Positions 30,984 to 40,114 are shown, counted from the first letter of the stretch. The stretch: DNA of 64,000 nt from Micromonospora pattaloongensis (GCF_900107255.1 NZ_FNPH01000002.1:434001-498000); one strand, 5' to 3'. A program made the numbers and translations. The notes: generated from the letters alone by a model not told the origin.

Positions 30984-31273
30984 GCCGGCCAGGGGTCGTC
31001 GACGTACGGGCAGTGCCGGCAGCCACGGCCGCAGCAGGTGCCCCGGCGCGCCAGGAACGCCGCGGTGAGCACGAAGAGACCGGTCTGCGGATCGGGGTAG
31101 CCGCTCTGCCCGGCGGCGAGCGCGCGGTCGTGGGCCGCGACGATCTCGGCGCGCGACGGATGGTCGGGCGCGAGCCGGGCCGGATGGGGCTCGCGCAGCG
31201 GCCGCGCCGCCAGCGGAAGCTCCCGCCCCTCGTCCGCCTTCCGCGCCACCGGTGGCCGCCCCTGCTGTCCCAT
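30980..31273 (-). CDS. DUF5522-like small Cys-rich protein
   Basis: A 97-residue protein. The C-terminus has CCGRGCRHCPY, a compact Cys cluster that could hold a metal or iron-sulfur centre, preceded by HPSRAEIVAAHDRALAAG and YPDPQTGLFVLTAAFLARRG. It resembles the DUF5522 family. It overlaps lhgO by four bases; the partnership suggests an accessory role in the hydroxyglutarate oxidase step, which is inference only. Confidence 0.8.
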   Translation of the reverse strand: MGQQGRPPVARKADEGRELPLAARPLREPHPARLAPDHPSRAEIVAAHDRALAAGQSGYPDPQTGLFVLTAAFLARRGTCCGRGCRHCPYVDDPWPA

Positions 31274-31346
31274 CGCCGCGAGCCTACCCACGCACGGTTC
31301 CCGATGCCCCGCGATGCCCAGGCCATGATCCGTATGATCGGTGGCC

Positions 31347-32381
31347 GTGACCGACTACGCCCTGCTCATCCTGCCCTCGACGAACCGCGTCTACGCGGAG
31401 GCGTCCGTGCGGCTGACCATGAGCGAGCTCATGGTCTTCAACCGTCAGGCGCTGGACGGGCGGATCGGCGACATCGCGACGGAGACGATCGGCGGCGTGC
31501 CGTACGTGACGTTCCGGGCCCACCGCCTCGACGAGCGCGACGTGGCGCTGCTGGCCAACCTCTCCGCCCGCTACGCCCTCTACGCCCGCGAGGGCGAGCT
31601 GCTGCGCCCGCTCACCGTGCGGCCGCTGGACCGCTTCGACAGCGATCTGCTCACCATCCAGAAGTACGTCGGCAAGACCAACGAGCAGTTCACGAAGCTG
31701 CTGCTGAACGCGACGGTGCTCGCCACCGACGCCGGCCCGGAGATGACCGAGCGACGGCTGCGGGTGCTCGACCCGATGTGCGGGCGGGGCACGACGCTCA
31801 ACCAGGCCATGATGTACGGCTACGACGCGGCCGGGTTGGACGTCGACGCCAAGGACGTCGAGGCGTACGCGACCTTCATCCGGACGTGGCTGAAGAACAA
31901 GCGGCTCAAGCACCGGGCGGAGCTGACCACGGTGCGGCGGCAGAAGTCCCCGGCGGCGCGGCGGCTGCACGTGGTGGTCGGGGCGTCGAAGGAGGAGTAC
32001 CGGGCCGGGGAGGTCATCGACGTCTCGATGATCAACGCCGACACCCGGCGCGGCCGGGAGTTCTTCAAGGCCGGCAGCTTCGACGCGGTGGTGACCGACG
32101 CGCCGTACGGCGTGCAGCACGGCAGCCGCGCCGAGCAGGGGCGGCTGTCGCGTACGCCGCTGGGGTTGCTGGCCGAGGCGATCCCGGTCTGGGCGGAGCT
32201 GGTCCGGCCCGGCGGCGCGGTCGGGATCTCGTGGAACACTCTGGTCGGGCCGCGCGCGGAGCTGGCCGCGCTGCTCACCGCCGCGGGCCTGGAGGTGCTG
32301 GACGGCGAGGGGTACGCCGACTTCGCGCACCGGGTGGACCAGGCGATCGTCCGCGATCTCATCGTCGCCCGCCGGCCCTGA
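31347..32381 (+). CDS. TRM11-like SAM-dependent RNA methyltransferase
   Basis: A 344-residue protein. Residues 1-120 resemble a THUMP-like N-terminal domain. Motif I is VLDPMCGRGTTLNQA near residue 135 and motif IV is TDAPYGVQHG near 248; DPPY/DAPYG enzymes of this group make N2-methylguanosine in tRNA. A TATGAT hexamer (31333-31338) places the transcript start about 31346, so the GTG at 31347 would be leaderless; the GTG at 31341 is an alternative start. Confidence 0.87.
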   Translation: MTDYALLILPSTNRVYAEASVRLTMSELMVFNRQALDGRIGDIATETIGGVPYVTFRAHRLDERDVALLANLSARYALYAREGELLRPLTVRPLDRFDSDLLTIQKYVGKTNEQFTKLLLNATVLATDAGPEMTERRLRVLDPMCGRGTTLNQAMMYGYDAAGLDVDAKDVEAYATFIRTWLKNKRLKHRAELTTVRRQKSPAARRLHVVVGASKEEYRAGEVIDVSMINADTRRGREFFKAGSFDAVVTDAPYGVQHGSRAEQGRLSRTPLGLLAEAIPVWAELVRPGGAVGISWNTLVGPRAELAALLTAAGLEVLDGEGYADFAHRVDQAIVRDLIVARRP

Positions 32382-32406
32382 GCGCGACGCCCTCCCACAC
32401 GCACGG

Positions 32407-33864
32407 TCAGGCGGGCGACGCGAAGGTGGCGTCGTGGGCGATCGTCGCGGCGGCGGGGCGGGCCGGCCGGGCCGGCGGGATCGCCGTGAACCCGGTCAGC
32501 GTCGCGGTCAGCTCCAGCCGGGACGGCTCCCGCCGCGCGTGCGGGAGGTCGACCTGCCGGTGCAGGTGGACGAGGCGTCCGGCCGCGTCCACGCCCACCC
32601 GCATGGTCAACCAGACGTGCCCGTGCGCCAGGTACCCCCAGCCGAAACGCGCGGTGATCCCGTCGGCGTACGCGGCCGCGCCCATCGACACCCGGATCGC
32701 GTAGCAGCGCTCGGCGTGCGCCGCGGTGGCGTCGGCCGGGCAGGCGGCCGGGGCGGCGGCATCGGCCAGGCCGACGACGGCGAGGTTGACGAAGGGCGAG
32801 GGATCGTCGACGGCGTGCGGTAGCACCCCGCGCCGGGCCGGATCGACCGACTGCCAGCGCGGCGAGCGCGGCACCGACTCGGCCGGTAGCGGCGCGACCG
32901 GCCCGGCCAGCGCCGTCAGCTGGGTCCACCCCTGGTCGAGATGGAGCTGCGTGCCCCCGTCGTCGGAGCGGAGGAGCGCGTCGCCGCGGGCGAGGGCGAC
33001 GGGCCCGCCGGCCCGGGTGTCGTCCCGCGTGACGCGCCACGTCGCGGCCGGCGCGGCCAGCGTGGCGCGGACCGCCTCGCGCACGTGCGTCAGGCTCGAC
33101 GCGTGCGCCCCCGCCAGCTCCGGCGCCGTCGCCCGCTCCGCGTACCCGGCGGGCAGCGGCAGGGGATCGGGCCATCCGGGGCCGAGCGAGTACCACGACG
33201 CGGCAACGGAGTTGAGCCGCCATTCCCGGCCGTGCTGCGCCAGCCCGTACGTCGCGCGGTAGTCGCCACTGAAGGGCCGCTCCCACCCGTCGCCGGCGAC
33301 GAGCCGGTAACCGAACCGCCCCCGGTAGACCACGCGCAGGTCGTCGCCGTTGCGGCCGGGCTGCAGCGTGATCTGCTGCGCGCCGACCGCCACGCCCGGC
33401 GCGACCCAGTCCGCCCCGGCGCAGTCCGGGCCGCCGTCGGCGGCGAGCCGCGGTTCGAGCCGGTGCCGCAGCCGCTCGCCGCCGGGCGCCGCGAAGCGCC
33501 GCAGCAGGGCGGAGGTCGCGTGCCGCCGGCTCGGACTCGCGCCGGCCCCGGTCGCGCAGAGCCAGCGCGGATCCCCGTGGGCCTGCGCGAGGTACGTCCC
33601 GAGCCACTCGACGGCGCGCGTGACGTCGGCGCGGCCCACCCGGCCGAACCCACCGGCCGGCACGGTCACGTTCTCGACGATCGCGTCCGCGACGCCGTCG
33701 ACCGTCGACATCGCAGCCGGGTCGGCGGTGCGGAGTCCCGCGGACGGCGGTCGCGGCGCGGCCGCGGGCACGACGGCGGCGAGCGGCGCGGTTCCGCACC
33801 CGGCGAGCAGGCTCAGCGCCAGCGGGGCGGCGACGAGCGCCACGGCGAGTCGACGCGTACGCAT
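32407..33864 (-). CDS. putative lipoprotein, unknown function
   Basis: A 485-residue secreted protein. Residues 1-23 form a signal peptide with the lipobox LLAGC (Cys 23), so it is lipid-anchored. The mature protein is beta-rich, with no motif I recognise; paired Cys residues (WLCATG, PDCAGA, APAACPAD, AERCYAI) suggest disulfides. It stands alone between a convergent methyltransferase and a divergent secreted-peptide operon. Confidence 0.75.
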   Translation of the reverse strand: MRTRRLAVALVAAPLALSLLAGCGTAPLAAVVPAAAPRPPSAGLRTADPAAMSTVDGVADAIVENVTVPAGGFGRVGRADVTRAVEWLGTYLAQAHGDPRWLCATGAGASPSRRHATSALLRRFAAPGGERLRHRLEPRLAADGGPDCAGADWVAPGVAVGAQQITLQPGRNGDDLRVVYRGRFGYRLVAGDGWERPFSGDYRATYGLAQHGREWRLNSVAASWYSLGPGWPDPLPLPAGYAERATAPELAGAHASSLTHVREAVRATLAAPAATWRVTRDDTRAGGPVALARGDALLRSDDGGTQLHLDQGWTQLTALAGPVAPLPAESVPRSPRWQSVDPARRGVLPHAVDDPSPFVNLAVVGLADAAAPAACPADATAAHAERCYAIRVSMGAAAYADGITARFGWGYLAHGHVWLTMRVGVDAAGRLVHLHRQVDLPHARREPSRLELTATLTGFTAIPPARPARPAAATIAHDATFASPA

Positions 33865-34175
33865 GATGCCTCCCGGGTCCGACTGTGGTGCCCATCGGCA
33901 CCATCGGCCGCACCCTGAGGCCCCGCGCGCCTGCGCGCATGTCCATTTCCCGACACCCTCCCGTCACGAGCAGCGGAAATCCCCGGAGGAGAACCCGGAT
34001 AACGCGTTGTTCATCAATTTCCGGATTGATTGCTCCAGTGACGCCTGTCTATCGTTGAGTAACCGCCCGGGAAGGCGCGGTCCTCCGGATTTCCCCCCAG
34101 TTCTCACGGCACCCGCAGGGGTTGCCGCGCGATACGGCGCACCCTCTCCCCTATCACCACACAAGGAGGTTTCTC
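33865..34175 (+). promoter_or_regulatory. 311-base intergenic region with candidate sigma-70 promoter
   Basis: No gene seen. The region is noticeably richer in A/T than its surroundings. TTGATT (34026-34031), an 18-base spacer and TATCGT (34050-34055) form the best housekeeping-type promoter pair, reading toward the secreted-peptide gene at 34176, which has AAGGAGG just ahead of its ATG. The resulting leader would be about 115 bases. Confidence 0.45.
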
Positions 34176-34436
34176 ATGGTCGAAATTCGACCGGGACGCC
34201 GCGCGCGACCGACGCTCCGCGCGGCACGACGACTGCTCCCCGGCTCGCTCGCCGCCGCCGTCCTGTTCTCGATCGCGGTCGGCGGGCCGGCGAGCGCGCA
34301 GCCCGCGCCCGACGCGGCGCAGCAGGCCGTCAGCGGTGACGCGCGACTGACGCCGGACGTCGCGGGGCTGGCTCGGCGATGGGGCGCACAACCTCTACCA
34401 GGCCGTCCGGAACCTGGCGTGACCGCGCCGCGATGA
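34176..34436 (+). pseudogene. small secreted protein, apparent +1 frameshift near its end
   Basis: The open frame encodes 86 residues: a basic N-terminus, a signal-peptide core (LAAAVLFSIAVGG) and a likely AXA cleavage site (ASA near residue 41). From about 34364 onward, codons in this frame lose G/C at third positions, while the +1 frame keeps it and reads GWLGDGAHNLYQAVRNLA to a stop at 34420-34422. Dropping one G from the GGGG run at 34364-34367 joins both parts into a secreted peptide of about 81 residues. Either the gene is broken, or the base is a sequencing error. The start is firm (AAGGAGG). Confidence 0.65.
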
Positions 34437-34888
34437 CAGCCACGGGTTCGCGCCGGTCGCGCCTGCTGGTCGCCGTGGCCGCCTTCGCGGCCACGGCGAC
34501 CCCCCTGTCGGGATGCGCGGCCGGAGACCCGGGCGGCGCGCACGACCAATGGCGCGTGGTGCCGGCGACCGGGCTGCTGCTCGAGGGTGCCCCCACCGCC
34601 GCCGACACCGAGCTGCGGGTCCGGGTGACGACGGACGCGCTCACGGATCCCACCGACCCGGTGGACCACGTCGACGTACGCCGGGAGGCCGACCGGATCG
34701 GGATCCGGATCTGGTTGCGCGAACGCGTGCCCGCGCCGGACGAAAAGGTCCCGAACTACGCCGGGATGCACACGGAGGTGGTCACGTTGGACGGACCGGT
34801 GCGCGGGGCGACCGTGGTCGACCTGTCGTCGGATCCCCCGACGCCCATCGGCACCGCCCCGACGCCGCCGCCGGGCTCCACCAAGTGA
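34433..34888 (+). CDS. putative lipoprotein
   Basis: A 151-residue protein. The signal peptide ends in the lipobox PLSGC, followed by a hydrophilic beta-rich domain and a Pro-rich tail. Its ATG overlaps the long-frame stop of the upstream secreted peptide (ATGA). If that upstream gene truly ends at 34422, this gene starts 10 bases after it. It is part of the same transcription unit. Family not recognised. Confidence 0.72.
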   Translation: MTATGSRRSRLLVAVAAFAATATPLSGCAAGDPGGAHDQWRVVPATGLLLEGAPTAADTELRVRVTTDALTDPTDPVDHVDVRREADRIGIRIWLRERVPAPDEKVPNYAGMHTEVVTLDGPVRGATVVDLSSDPPTPIGTAPTPPPGSTK

Positions 34889-34943
34889 CGGTCACCGGTC
34901 CGCGGGAGGCGCCCCGACCGCGCGCCTGCTGCGTGGGGATGCG

Positions 34944-35354
34944 TCAGGTGGTGATGGGGTGGGGCTCGTCGGGGTGGGGGAACGCGGCCCGCTCGGCGTT
35001 GCTGCGCAACACGCAGAACTCGTTCCCCTCGGGGTCGGCCAGCACCACCCATCCTGTGCCGTCGGGGTTTCGGTAGTCGCTCACAAACGTCGCACCCAGC
35101 GCCTTGACTCGTTCAACCTCCTCGTCGCGCTTGATCTCGGGGGTGAGGCAGACGTGGACCCGATTTTTCACGACCTTGGCCTCCGGCACCCGCTGAAAAA
35201 ACAGGTTCGGGCCCTCGGGCATCTCGATGTACGCCTCTTCCGCGCCGGGCTCACACTCGGCGGGGATCGGGCGGTCGACTACCTGGCTCCAGAACGTGGC
35301 CAATTTGTATGCGTCGGCGGCGTCGAAACAGACGTTACGCAAGGAGGTTGGCAT
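34944..35354 (-). CDS. VOC (glyoxalase-like) family protein
   Basis: A 136-residue protein of the vicinal-oxygen-chelate fold, PhnB/glyoxalase_6-like: RNVCFDAADAYKLATFW at the start, NRVHVCLTP in the middle and WVVLADPEGNEFCVL at the end. Substrate unknown. The ATG at 35354 begins the conserved fold; the frame runs upstream without features. It shares orientation with the hydrolase upstream, about 100 bases away. Confidence 0.88.
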   Translation of the reverse strand: MPTSLRNVCFDAADAYKLATFWSQVVDRPIPAECEPGAEEAYIEMPEGPNLFFQRVPEAKVVKNRVHVCLTPEIKRDEEVERVKALGATFVSDYRNPDGTGWVVLADPEGNEFCVLRSNAERAAFPHPDEPHPITT

Positions 35355-35452
35355 ACGGATGGTCCTACCCGTTCCATGCCGGTCGATCAACCGGATTGTC
35401 CGCGCCCTCGGCAAGCCGGAGCCGACACACGTCGACTCCCGCATATTGACCG

Positions 35453-36310
35453 TCATGACAAGAAGCCGATTAGCGCCTCGCTCAGCGCGGCAGGGTTCTC
35501 CTCTGCCACGTGATGCCCCGAATCGATCGCGGCGCCGGCGAGGTTCTCCGCCCACGGCCGCCACACGGCAAGCGGGTCGCCGTACAGCTTTTCCATGTCG
35601 TCGCGAGTCGACCAGAGGACGAGGGTGGGGCACCGGACGGTACGACCCGCGCGCCGGTCCTCCTCCTCGTGTTCGCGATCCACGCCGAGACCTGCCCGAT
35701 AGTCCTCAAGCATCGCCCTGACGGTCGCGGGGTCGTTGGTGGCCTCGCGGAACTCGCGATAGTTCTCGACTCCCATTACGTCGGGGTCACCCCGGTACCA
35801 CGCGTCCGGATCGGCCAGGATCGCCCGCTCCGGCTTGTCGGGCTGCGCAAAAAAGAACCAGTGGTACCAGTCGTGTGCGAACCTTGCGTCGCACCTGGCC
35901 AGCGCCTCGCTGATCGGCACACCGTCCATCACCACCAGCCGGCTCACCACGCCCGGGTGATCCAGCGCCGCCCGCAACGCCACGTAGGAACCGCGATCGT
36001 GCCCGACGACGGCGAATGTCGGGTGACCCAGGCGGTGCATGAGCCGCACCAGGTCGCGAGCTACCGTGCGCTTGGACTGCTGTGAATGGTCCGGCCGCGG
36101 TTCGGCCTTGTCGGATCGCCCGTAGCCGCGCATGTCGGGACAGACGACGCTGAAACCCGCCTCCACGAGACGGGGCGCAACGCGGTGCCAGGTGGATCCG
36201 GTGCGCGGGTGCCCGTGAATCAGCAGTACCGCCGGCCCCTCACCAGTGTGCCGTACGCGCAGGGAGAGCTCGCCGACGTCGATCCGCTCATCCACGAAAC
36301 CGTCAAACAT
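35453..36310 (-). CDS. alpha/beta hydrolase, haloacetate dehalogenase-like
   Basis: A 285-residue hydrolase. The oxyanion segment HGHPRTG and nucleophile elbow GHDRGS (Asp nucleophile) point to the haloacetate dehalogenase/epoxide hydrolase branch. The cap-domain stretch YHWFFFAQPDKPERAILADP strongly resembles fluoroacetate dehalogenases, and the catalytic His sits in SGHHVAEE. Substrate assignment to haloacetates is from family resemblance only. The ATG at 36310 is preferred; an upstream in-frame ATG lies at 36355. Confidence 0.87.
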   Translation of the reverse strand: MFDGFVDERIDVGELSLRVRHTGEGPAVLLIHGHPRTGSTWHRVAPRLVEAGFSVVCPDMRGYGRSDKAEPRPDHSQQSKRTVARDLVRLMHRLGHPTFAVVGHDRGSYVALRAALDHPGVVSRLVVMDGVPISEALARCDARFAHDWYHWFFFAQPDKPERAILADPDAWYRGDPDVMGVENYREFREATNDPATVRAMLEDYRAGLGVDREHEEEDRRAGRTVRCPTLVLWSTRDDMEKLYGDPLAVWRPWAENLAGAAIDSGHHVAEENPAALSEALIGFLS

Positions 36311-36477
36311 GGGGTGCCCGTACCCAGCCTGCGGCGTCCGCCAACGTCCGGCCATCGGCAGAGTCGCTCGTCGTGGTCGCTCCGTTGTGGACCGATGTAG
36401 ACGGCGAGGATGTAGTGGGGGTGGCGGTCGAGGTTCCTCCGGGCGCGGTCGTGGCGCATGAAAAGCGGACCGGTGAG

Positions 36478-36990
36478 CTACAACTTGACCCAGTACCCGC
36501 GAGCGGGGCCACATGCGGTGTCCCGCATGCCCTCAAGGACGCCGCCGTGGTGTTCGATCGTCTTCGCCGAGGCGATGTTGTCGGCCGCACACATGATCAG
36601 CAACTGTTCCAGGCCGAACCCACGCGCCTCGTCGAGCATCCGGCCCAGCGCCCACGTGGCCAACCCGCGCCGGCGCGCGGATGGGCGGATCCCGTAGCCG
36701 AGGTGGCCCATCGGCGGCACGGCACCGTTGAACTCGTACCGAAGCGCGATCCCGCCGAGCACGCGATCGCCCTCGACGATCCATCGGTACACGTGTCCGG
36801 CGTCGTTTGGCTTTGCGGGATCCGCCTCGTCGGTCAGCCGGGCAACCCAGGCCGCGAACCCGGCTGGCGAGTTCACCTCGTCGGATGGCAGCAGGCCGAA
36901 ACCGTCCTCGTGGAGCCCGGGCCCCCACTCCTGATGCGCCTCGACCCAGGCGTTGTACAGGCGGACGGTGGGTGCCATCAATGCGGGCAT
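36478..36990 (-). CDS. GNAT family N-acetyltransferase (RimJ/RimL-like)
   Basis: A 170-residue acetyltransferase. GYGIRPSARRRGLATWALG carries the acetyl-CoA pyrophosphate loop (R/Q-x-x-G-x-G/A variant), and ADNIASAKTIEHHGGVLEG is the characteristic C-terminal acceptor-side segment of the amino-group acetyltransferases. The target is unknown. The start ATG at 36990 precedes the fold; a second ATG is four codons on. Confidence 0.87.
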   Translation of the reverse strand: MPALMAPTVRLYNAWVEAHQEWGPGLHEDGFGLLPSDEVNSPAGFAAWVARLTDEADPAKPNDAGHVYRWIVEGDRVLGGIALRYEFNGAVPPMGHLGYGIRPSARRRGLATWALGRMLDEARGFGLEQLLIMCAADNIASAKTIEHHGGVLEGMRDTACGPARGYWVKL

Positions 36991-37103
36991 GCGACGACCG
37001 TAGCCCGGCGCACATCGGCACCCAAAAACGAGCATCCGCGGGCCCCGCGATCTTCTCCGCGCGACCGTGCGACCAGCGGCAGAAGTGTGTGCCGGTCGAT
37101 GCG

Positions 37104-37847
37104 TCAGCGCGGCCGTATGGTGGGCCCGGTGGCGCCGTCGATGTACTCGGCGAGCCGGGCGGCCCCGGTCAGCATGGCTCGGCCGCGCTCGGTGAGCCGT
37201 TCCCGCCACTGGCGCAGCGACGCGGCGAGCGGTTCAGGGCCGCCGGCGGCGCGCACCCGACGCAGCACGCCGGCGATGTGGTCGAGCCGGTACCCGCCAC
37301 GGCGCAGCAGGTGAGCGAGCTCGGCGTCGCGGACGTCGTCTGGTGAGTAGACGCGGTAGCGGGTCGCCGGATCGCGCACCGGCTGCAGGATCCCGGCCCG
37401 TTCCCACTTGCGCAGGGTCGCCGGTCGTACGCCGAGCCGGTGGGCCAGCGCGCTGATCGGCAGGGCGGTGCGGGTCTGCGGTTCGCGCTGCGTTCCCGCG
37501 AGGAGCGCGACCGCCGCCTCGACCGCGTCCAGGGTCTCTCGGTCGCGCTGCAGCAGGGCATGGCTGTGGTCGATCGTGCGCAACGCCGTGTCGATCTCGC
37601 CCCGGTTGACCGCGCGCATGATCTCGCCGCTGGCCGCGTAGCCGTGACCCGGGATCAGCGCGAGGTACGCGCTCAGCGCTCTGGCGTGCACGTCGGTGAA
37701 CCGGCGGTAGCCGTTCGAGTTGCGCTCGGCCGGCGGCAGTACGCCGTCTCGCTCGTAGTTGCGCACGGCCTGGGCGGAGAGGCCGTGCACACGCGCGAGG
37801 TCGGCTGGTCGGTGTATCCCCGTGTTTGAGGGTTTTGCCCCTACCAT
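37104..37847 (-). CDS. MerR-family regulator with two HTH motifs (TioE-like)
   Basis: A 247-residue regulator. It has two MerR-type winged helices: one N-terminal (about 12-75; LSAQAVRNYERDGVLPP, NGYRRFT) and one internal (about 135-195; LGVRPATLRKWERAGILQP, RYRVYS). This duplicated layout is that of the TioE subgroup. GAGGGAG precedes the ATG at 37847. It is divergent from the erythromycin esterase-type gene, whose start is 54 bases away, so it very likely controls that gene and itself. Confidence 0.88.
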   Translation of the reverse strand: MVGAKPSNTGIHRPADLARVHGLSAQAVRNYERDGVLPPAERNSNGYRRFTDVHARALSAYLALIPGHGYAASGEIMRAVNRGEIDTALRTIDHSHALLQRDRETLDAVEAAVALLAGTQREPQTRTALPISALAHRLGVRPATLRKWERAGILQPVRDPATRYRVYSPDDVRDAELAHLLRRGGYRLDHIAGVLRRVRAAGGPEPLAASLRQWRERLTERGRAMLTGAARLAEYIDGATGPTIRPR

Positions 37848-37866
37848 CGCGCTCCCTCGCTCGAAA

Positions 37867-37900
37867 GTCTCAACCGCTGGTTCAAAGATACGGTTGATGG
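37867..37900. promoter_or_regulatory. candidate MerR operator
   Basis: Inverted repeat TCAACCG (37870-37876) and CGGTTGA (37891-37897), with a second nested AACC-GCT-GGTT dyad (37872-37882). It lies between the divergent MerR and esterase genes, ending four bases before the esterase ATG. Confidence 0.5.
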
Positions 37901-37901
37901 A

Positions 37902-39491
37902 ATGACGTCCTTCCTCGACCTGTTCGCCGTACCGCCGGCCCTGCTCGCGCTCGGCGAGCCGACCCATGGCGAATCCGCCTTCCTCCAGATCCGCAATGAG
38001 GCCTTCGCGTCGCTGGCCGAGCGCGGCTACCGGTCGATCGCGCTGGAGAGCGACCGGGCCGCGGGGCTGATCGCCGACGAGTTCGTGCAGGGCTCCGCCG
38101 CCGTCACGCTCGACCGCGCGCTCGCCGAGGGGTTCAGCCACGAGTTCGGCGCCGCGCCGGCAAACCGCGACCTTCTGCTCTGGATGCGGGAGTGGAACGC
38201 CGGGCGGCCGGCTGCGGAACGCCTGACGTTCCACGGCTTCGACGCACCGCTGGAGATGGCGGGTGCCCCGAGTCCGCGGCGCTACCTCTTCCAGGTGTGC
38301 GACTTCCTCGGCTCCAACCGGGCCGAGGAGATCGACGGCCTGATCGGTGACGAGGCTCGGTGGAGCGATTCGGCCGCGATCTGGGAGCCGGGCAGGTCGA
38401 TCGGACGCTCGGCCGACGCGCAGCGCCTGCGGGTGATCGCCGATGACCTGCTCACCGAGCTGTACCTGAAAGCGCCCCGGCGGCCCGAGGGCTGGCGGAC
38501 CGCGTTCGTACAGGCGACGACCGCGGTCGCACTGCTGCGCTACCACGCCGAAGCCGCCGCGCCGCTCCCGAACGAGCAACGCTTCGCCCGCCTGGCCGCG
38601 GTCCGGGACGCACTGATGGCCGAGAACCTGCTCGCGATCCGCTCGGCCGAGGCGCACCGCGGGCCGACACTGGTCTTCGCGCACAACGGGCACCTCCAGC
38701 GCCACCCGACCACCATGACGATGGCCGGAATGCGCCTGTCATGGTTCGGCGCCGGCGCGATCATCGCGTCGCTGCTCGGCGACCGATACGCAGTGATCGT
38801 CGGCAGCCTCGGCGCGAGTCCCGCGCTCGGCATCGAGGCACCCGCCCCTTCGACGTACGAAGGCAAACTCCAGCGGACGACCCACCTTCCCCGGTACGTC
38901 CGCGCGTCCGAGATGGAACCGGCCGAGCAGCGGACGCACGACTACCGGTACTTCCCGCTCGATCAGGCCGCTGTCGAGCACGCGGATGCGGTGCTGCACA
39001 TCCCGACCGGCATCGACCCGGCCATGCTCGCCGATCGGATCCTCGCGCTGCCCGGTACCGAACAGCTCGTGGCGAGCGAGGAGAACGGATCGCCGGAGGC
39101 CGCCTGGGGCGACCGGTTCTTCTACGTCGGCCCGGACCGCCGACAGCCGTTCGCCACCATCGTCGAACACGACGTGCCCGGCTTCGACGAGGTCTCCCAG
39201 CTCGACCGACCCGGCGTCTTCCGGCTCAACCTGGACCTGGGCCGAGCCGAGTTCGAGAGGCTGTTCGGCTTCCCGCCCAAGGACTTCGAGGAGCACCGGG
39301 ACGAGTTCGACTTCGCCCGGCTGGACACCGTCATGCCACACCCGGGCTACGCGCTCTACGGCTTCGGCAGCATCGTCATGCCCGGCCCGCAGATGCTGCC
39401 CGAGATCGACCGGCTGCTCGCGATCGCCCACGCCCGAGCAACCGACCGCCACGAGCGCGCATCACGCCGTGCCGCCGACGGTCAGGACTGA
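37902..39491 (+). CDS. erythromycin esterase-family protein fused to a DUF6194-like domain
   Basis: A 529-residue protein. Residues 1-350 are erythromycin-esterase-like: LALGEPTHGES (H22 is the expected catalytic His), ALESD (E49) and VFAHNGHLQRH near 255. From about residue 365 a second domain follows (IDPAMLADRILALPG, WGDRFFYVGP, DRPGVFRLNL) that I recognise as DUF6194-like. EreB/EreC enzymes open the macrolactone ring, but most family members have no proven macrolide activity. MerR control and divergent layout fit a drug-responsive gene. Confidence 0.85.
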   Translation: MTSFLDLFAVPPALLALGEPTHGESAFLQIRNEAFASLAERGYRSIALESDRAAGLIADEFVQGSAAVTLDRALAEGFSHEFGAAPANRDLLLWMREWNAGRPAAERLTFHGFDAPLEMAGAPSPRRYLFQVCDFLGSNRAEEIDGLIGDEARWSDSAAIWEPGRSIGRSADAQRLRVIADDLLTELYLKAPRRPEGWRTAFVQATTAVALLRYHAEAAAPLPNEQRFARLAAVRDALMAENLLAIRSAEAHRGPTLVFAHNGHLQRHPTTMTMAGMRLSWFGAGAIIASLLGDRYAVIVGSLGASPALGIEAPAPSTYEGKLQRTTHLPRYVRASEMEPAEQRTHDYRYFPLDQAAVEHADAVLHIPTGIDPAMLADRILALPGTEQLVASEENGSPEAAWGDRFFYVGPDRRQPFATIVEHDVPGFDEVSQLDRPGVFRLNLDLGRAEFERLFGFPPKDFEEHRDEFDFARLDTVMPHPGYALYGFGSIVMPGPQMLPEIDRLLAIAHARATDRHERASRRAADGQD

Positions 39492-39629
39492 GACCTGCGC
39501 CCGGCCCAGCAGCGAACCCTCGCGAAGCCGGCCGACAATGCGCGCGCAGCGGTAGACGAGGGCACGCAACGTCCGGAGTGATCGTCTCCGATCCTCAGAT
39601 CTCGCGCCGAGGTGCGGCACGATGGTCCC

Positions 39630-39992
39630 GTGAACGACAGCAAACCCCGGCGAATCGTTCTGGTAGATGACCTGCGGTCCTTCGCTGATGGGCGTAGCGC
39701 CGAGGTAGCGCGCAGCAGCGCCGCAGGAGTCGCCCTCCTCGAGCGTCACCGCGACGAGCGGTTGGACGAGCTGTGGCTCGATCACGACCTCGGTGACGCC
39801 GACACCATCTGGCCGGTCGTGGAGGTCTTGGAGCGTGCGGCCTTCGACGGGCGTCCGTTCGACATCGGCGTCATCCATGTCCACTCGGCCAACCCGACCG
39901 GTGCGGGCAAGATGGTTCAGGCTCTGCAACGGTGGGGCTACCGCGTGCGGATCGCATCCGGCTCCGCGGCAGTCGGCTATCTGGATGAGTGA
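39630..39992 (+). CDS. cyclic-phosphate-processing receiver (cREC) domain protein
   Basis: A 120-residue stand-alone receiver-like domain. LVDDLRSF gives the acidic pair, LDELWLDHDLGD the conserved DHDLG, and FDIGVIHVHSANPTGAGKM the IHSxNPxGA motif that define the cREC group. Unlike classical response regulators, the phosphoacceptor region is replaced by the DHDLG motif; this group is predicted to handle cyclic phosphates, but no activity is proven. The GTG start at 39630 may be leaderless, following CACGAT at 39618-39623. Confidence 0.8.
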   Translation: MNDSKPRRIVLVDDLRSFADGRSAEVARSSAAGVALLERHRDERLDELWLDHDLGDADTIWPVVEVLERAAFDGRPFDIGVIHVHSANPTGAGKMVQALQRWGYRVRIASGSAAVGYLDE

Positions 39993-40114
39993 CCGAGAGT
40001 CTGGGTCGGATGGGGTCGAGCAGGCAGCGACGGATCAGTGAGTCCTGTCAGCCCTCGTCGGAGCATGGCGTTCGTCCGACCGTTCGTTCGAAGGTCGCCG
40101 CTTATGCTGCGCGC

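Noticed and set aside
29700-31326. Upstream extension of the lipoprotein frame through lhgO
   Set aside because: The lipoprotein has its own GTG with a strong ribosome binding site and signal peptide at 29697; the extension is antisense-free shadow in another frame of lhgO.
36311-36477. Short minus-strand frame between hydrolase and GNAT genes (36220-36459)
   Set aside because: No recognisable motif, poor third-position bias, and it overlaps the N-terminus of the hydrolase frame.
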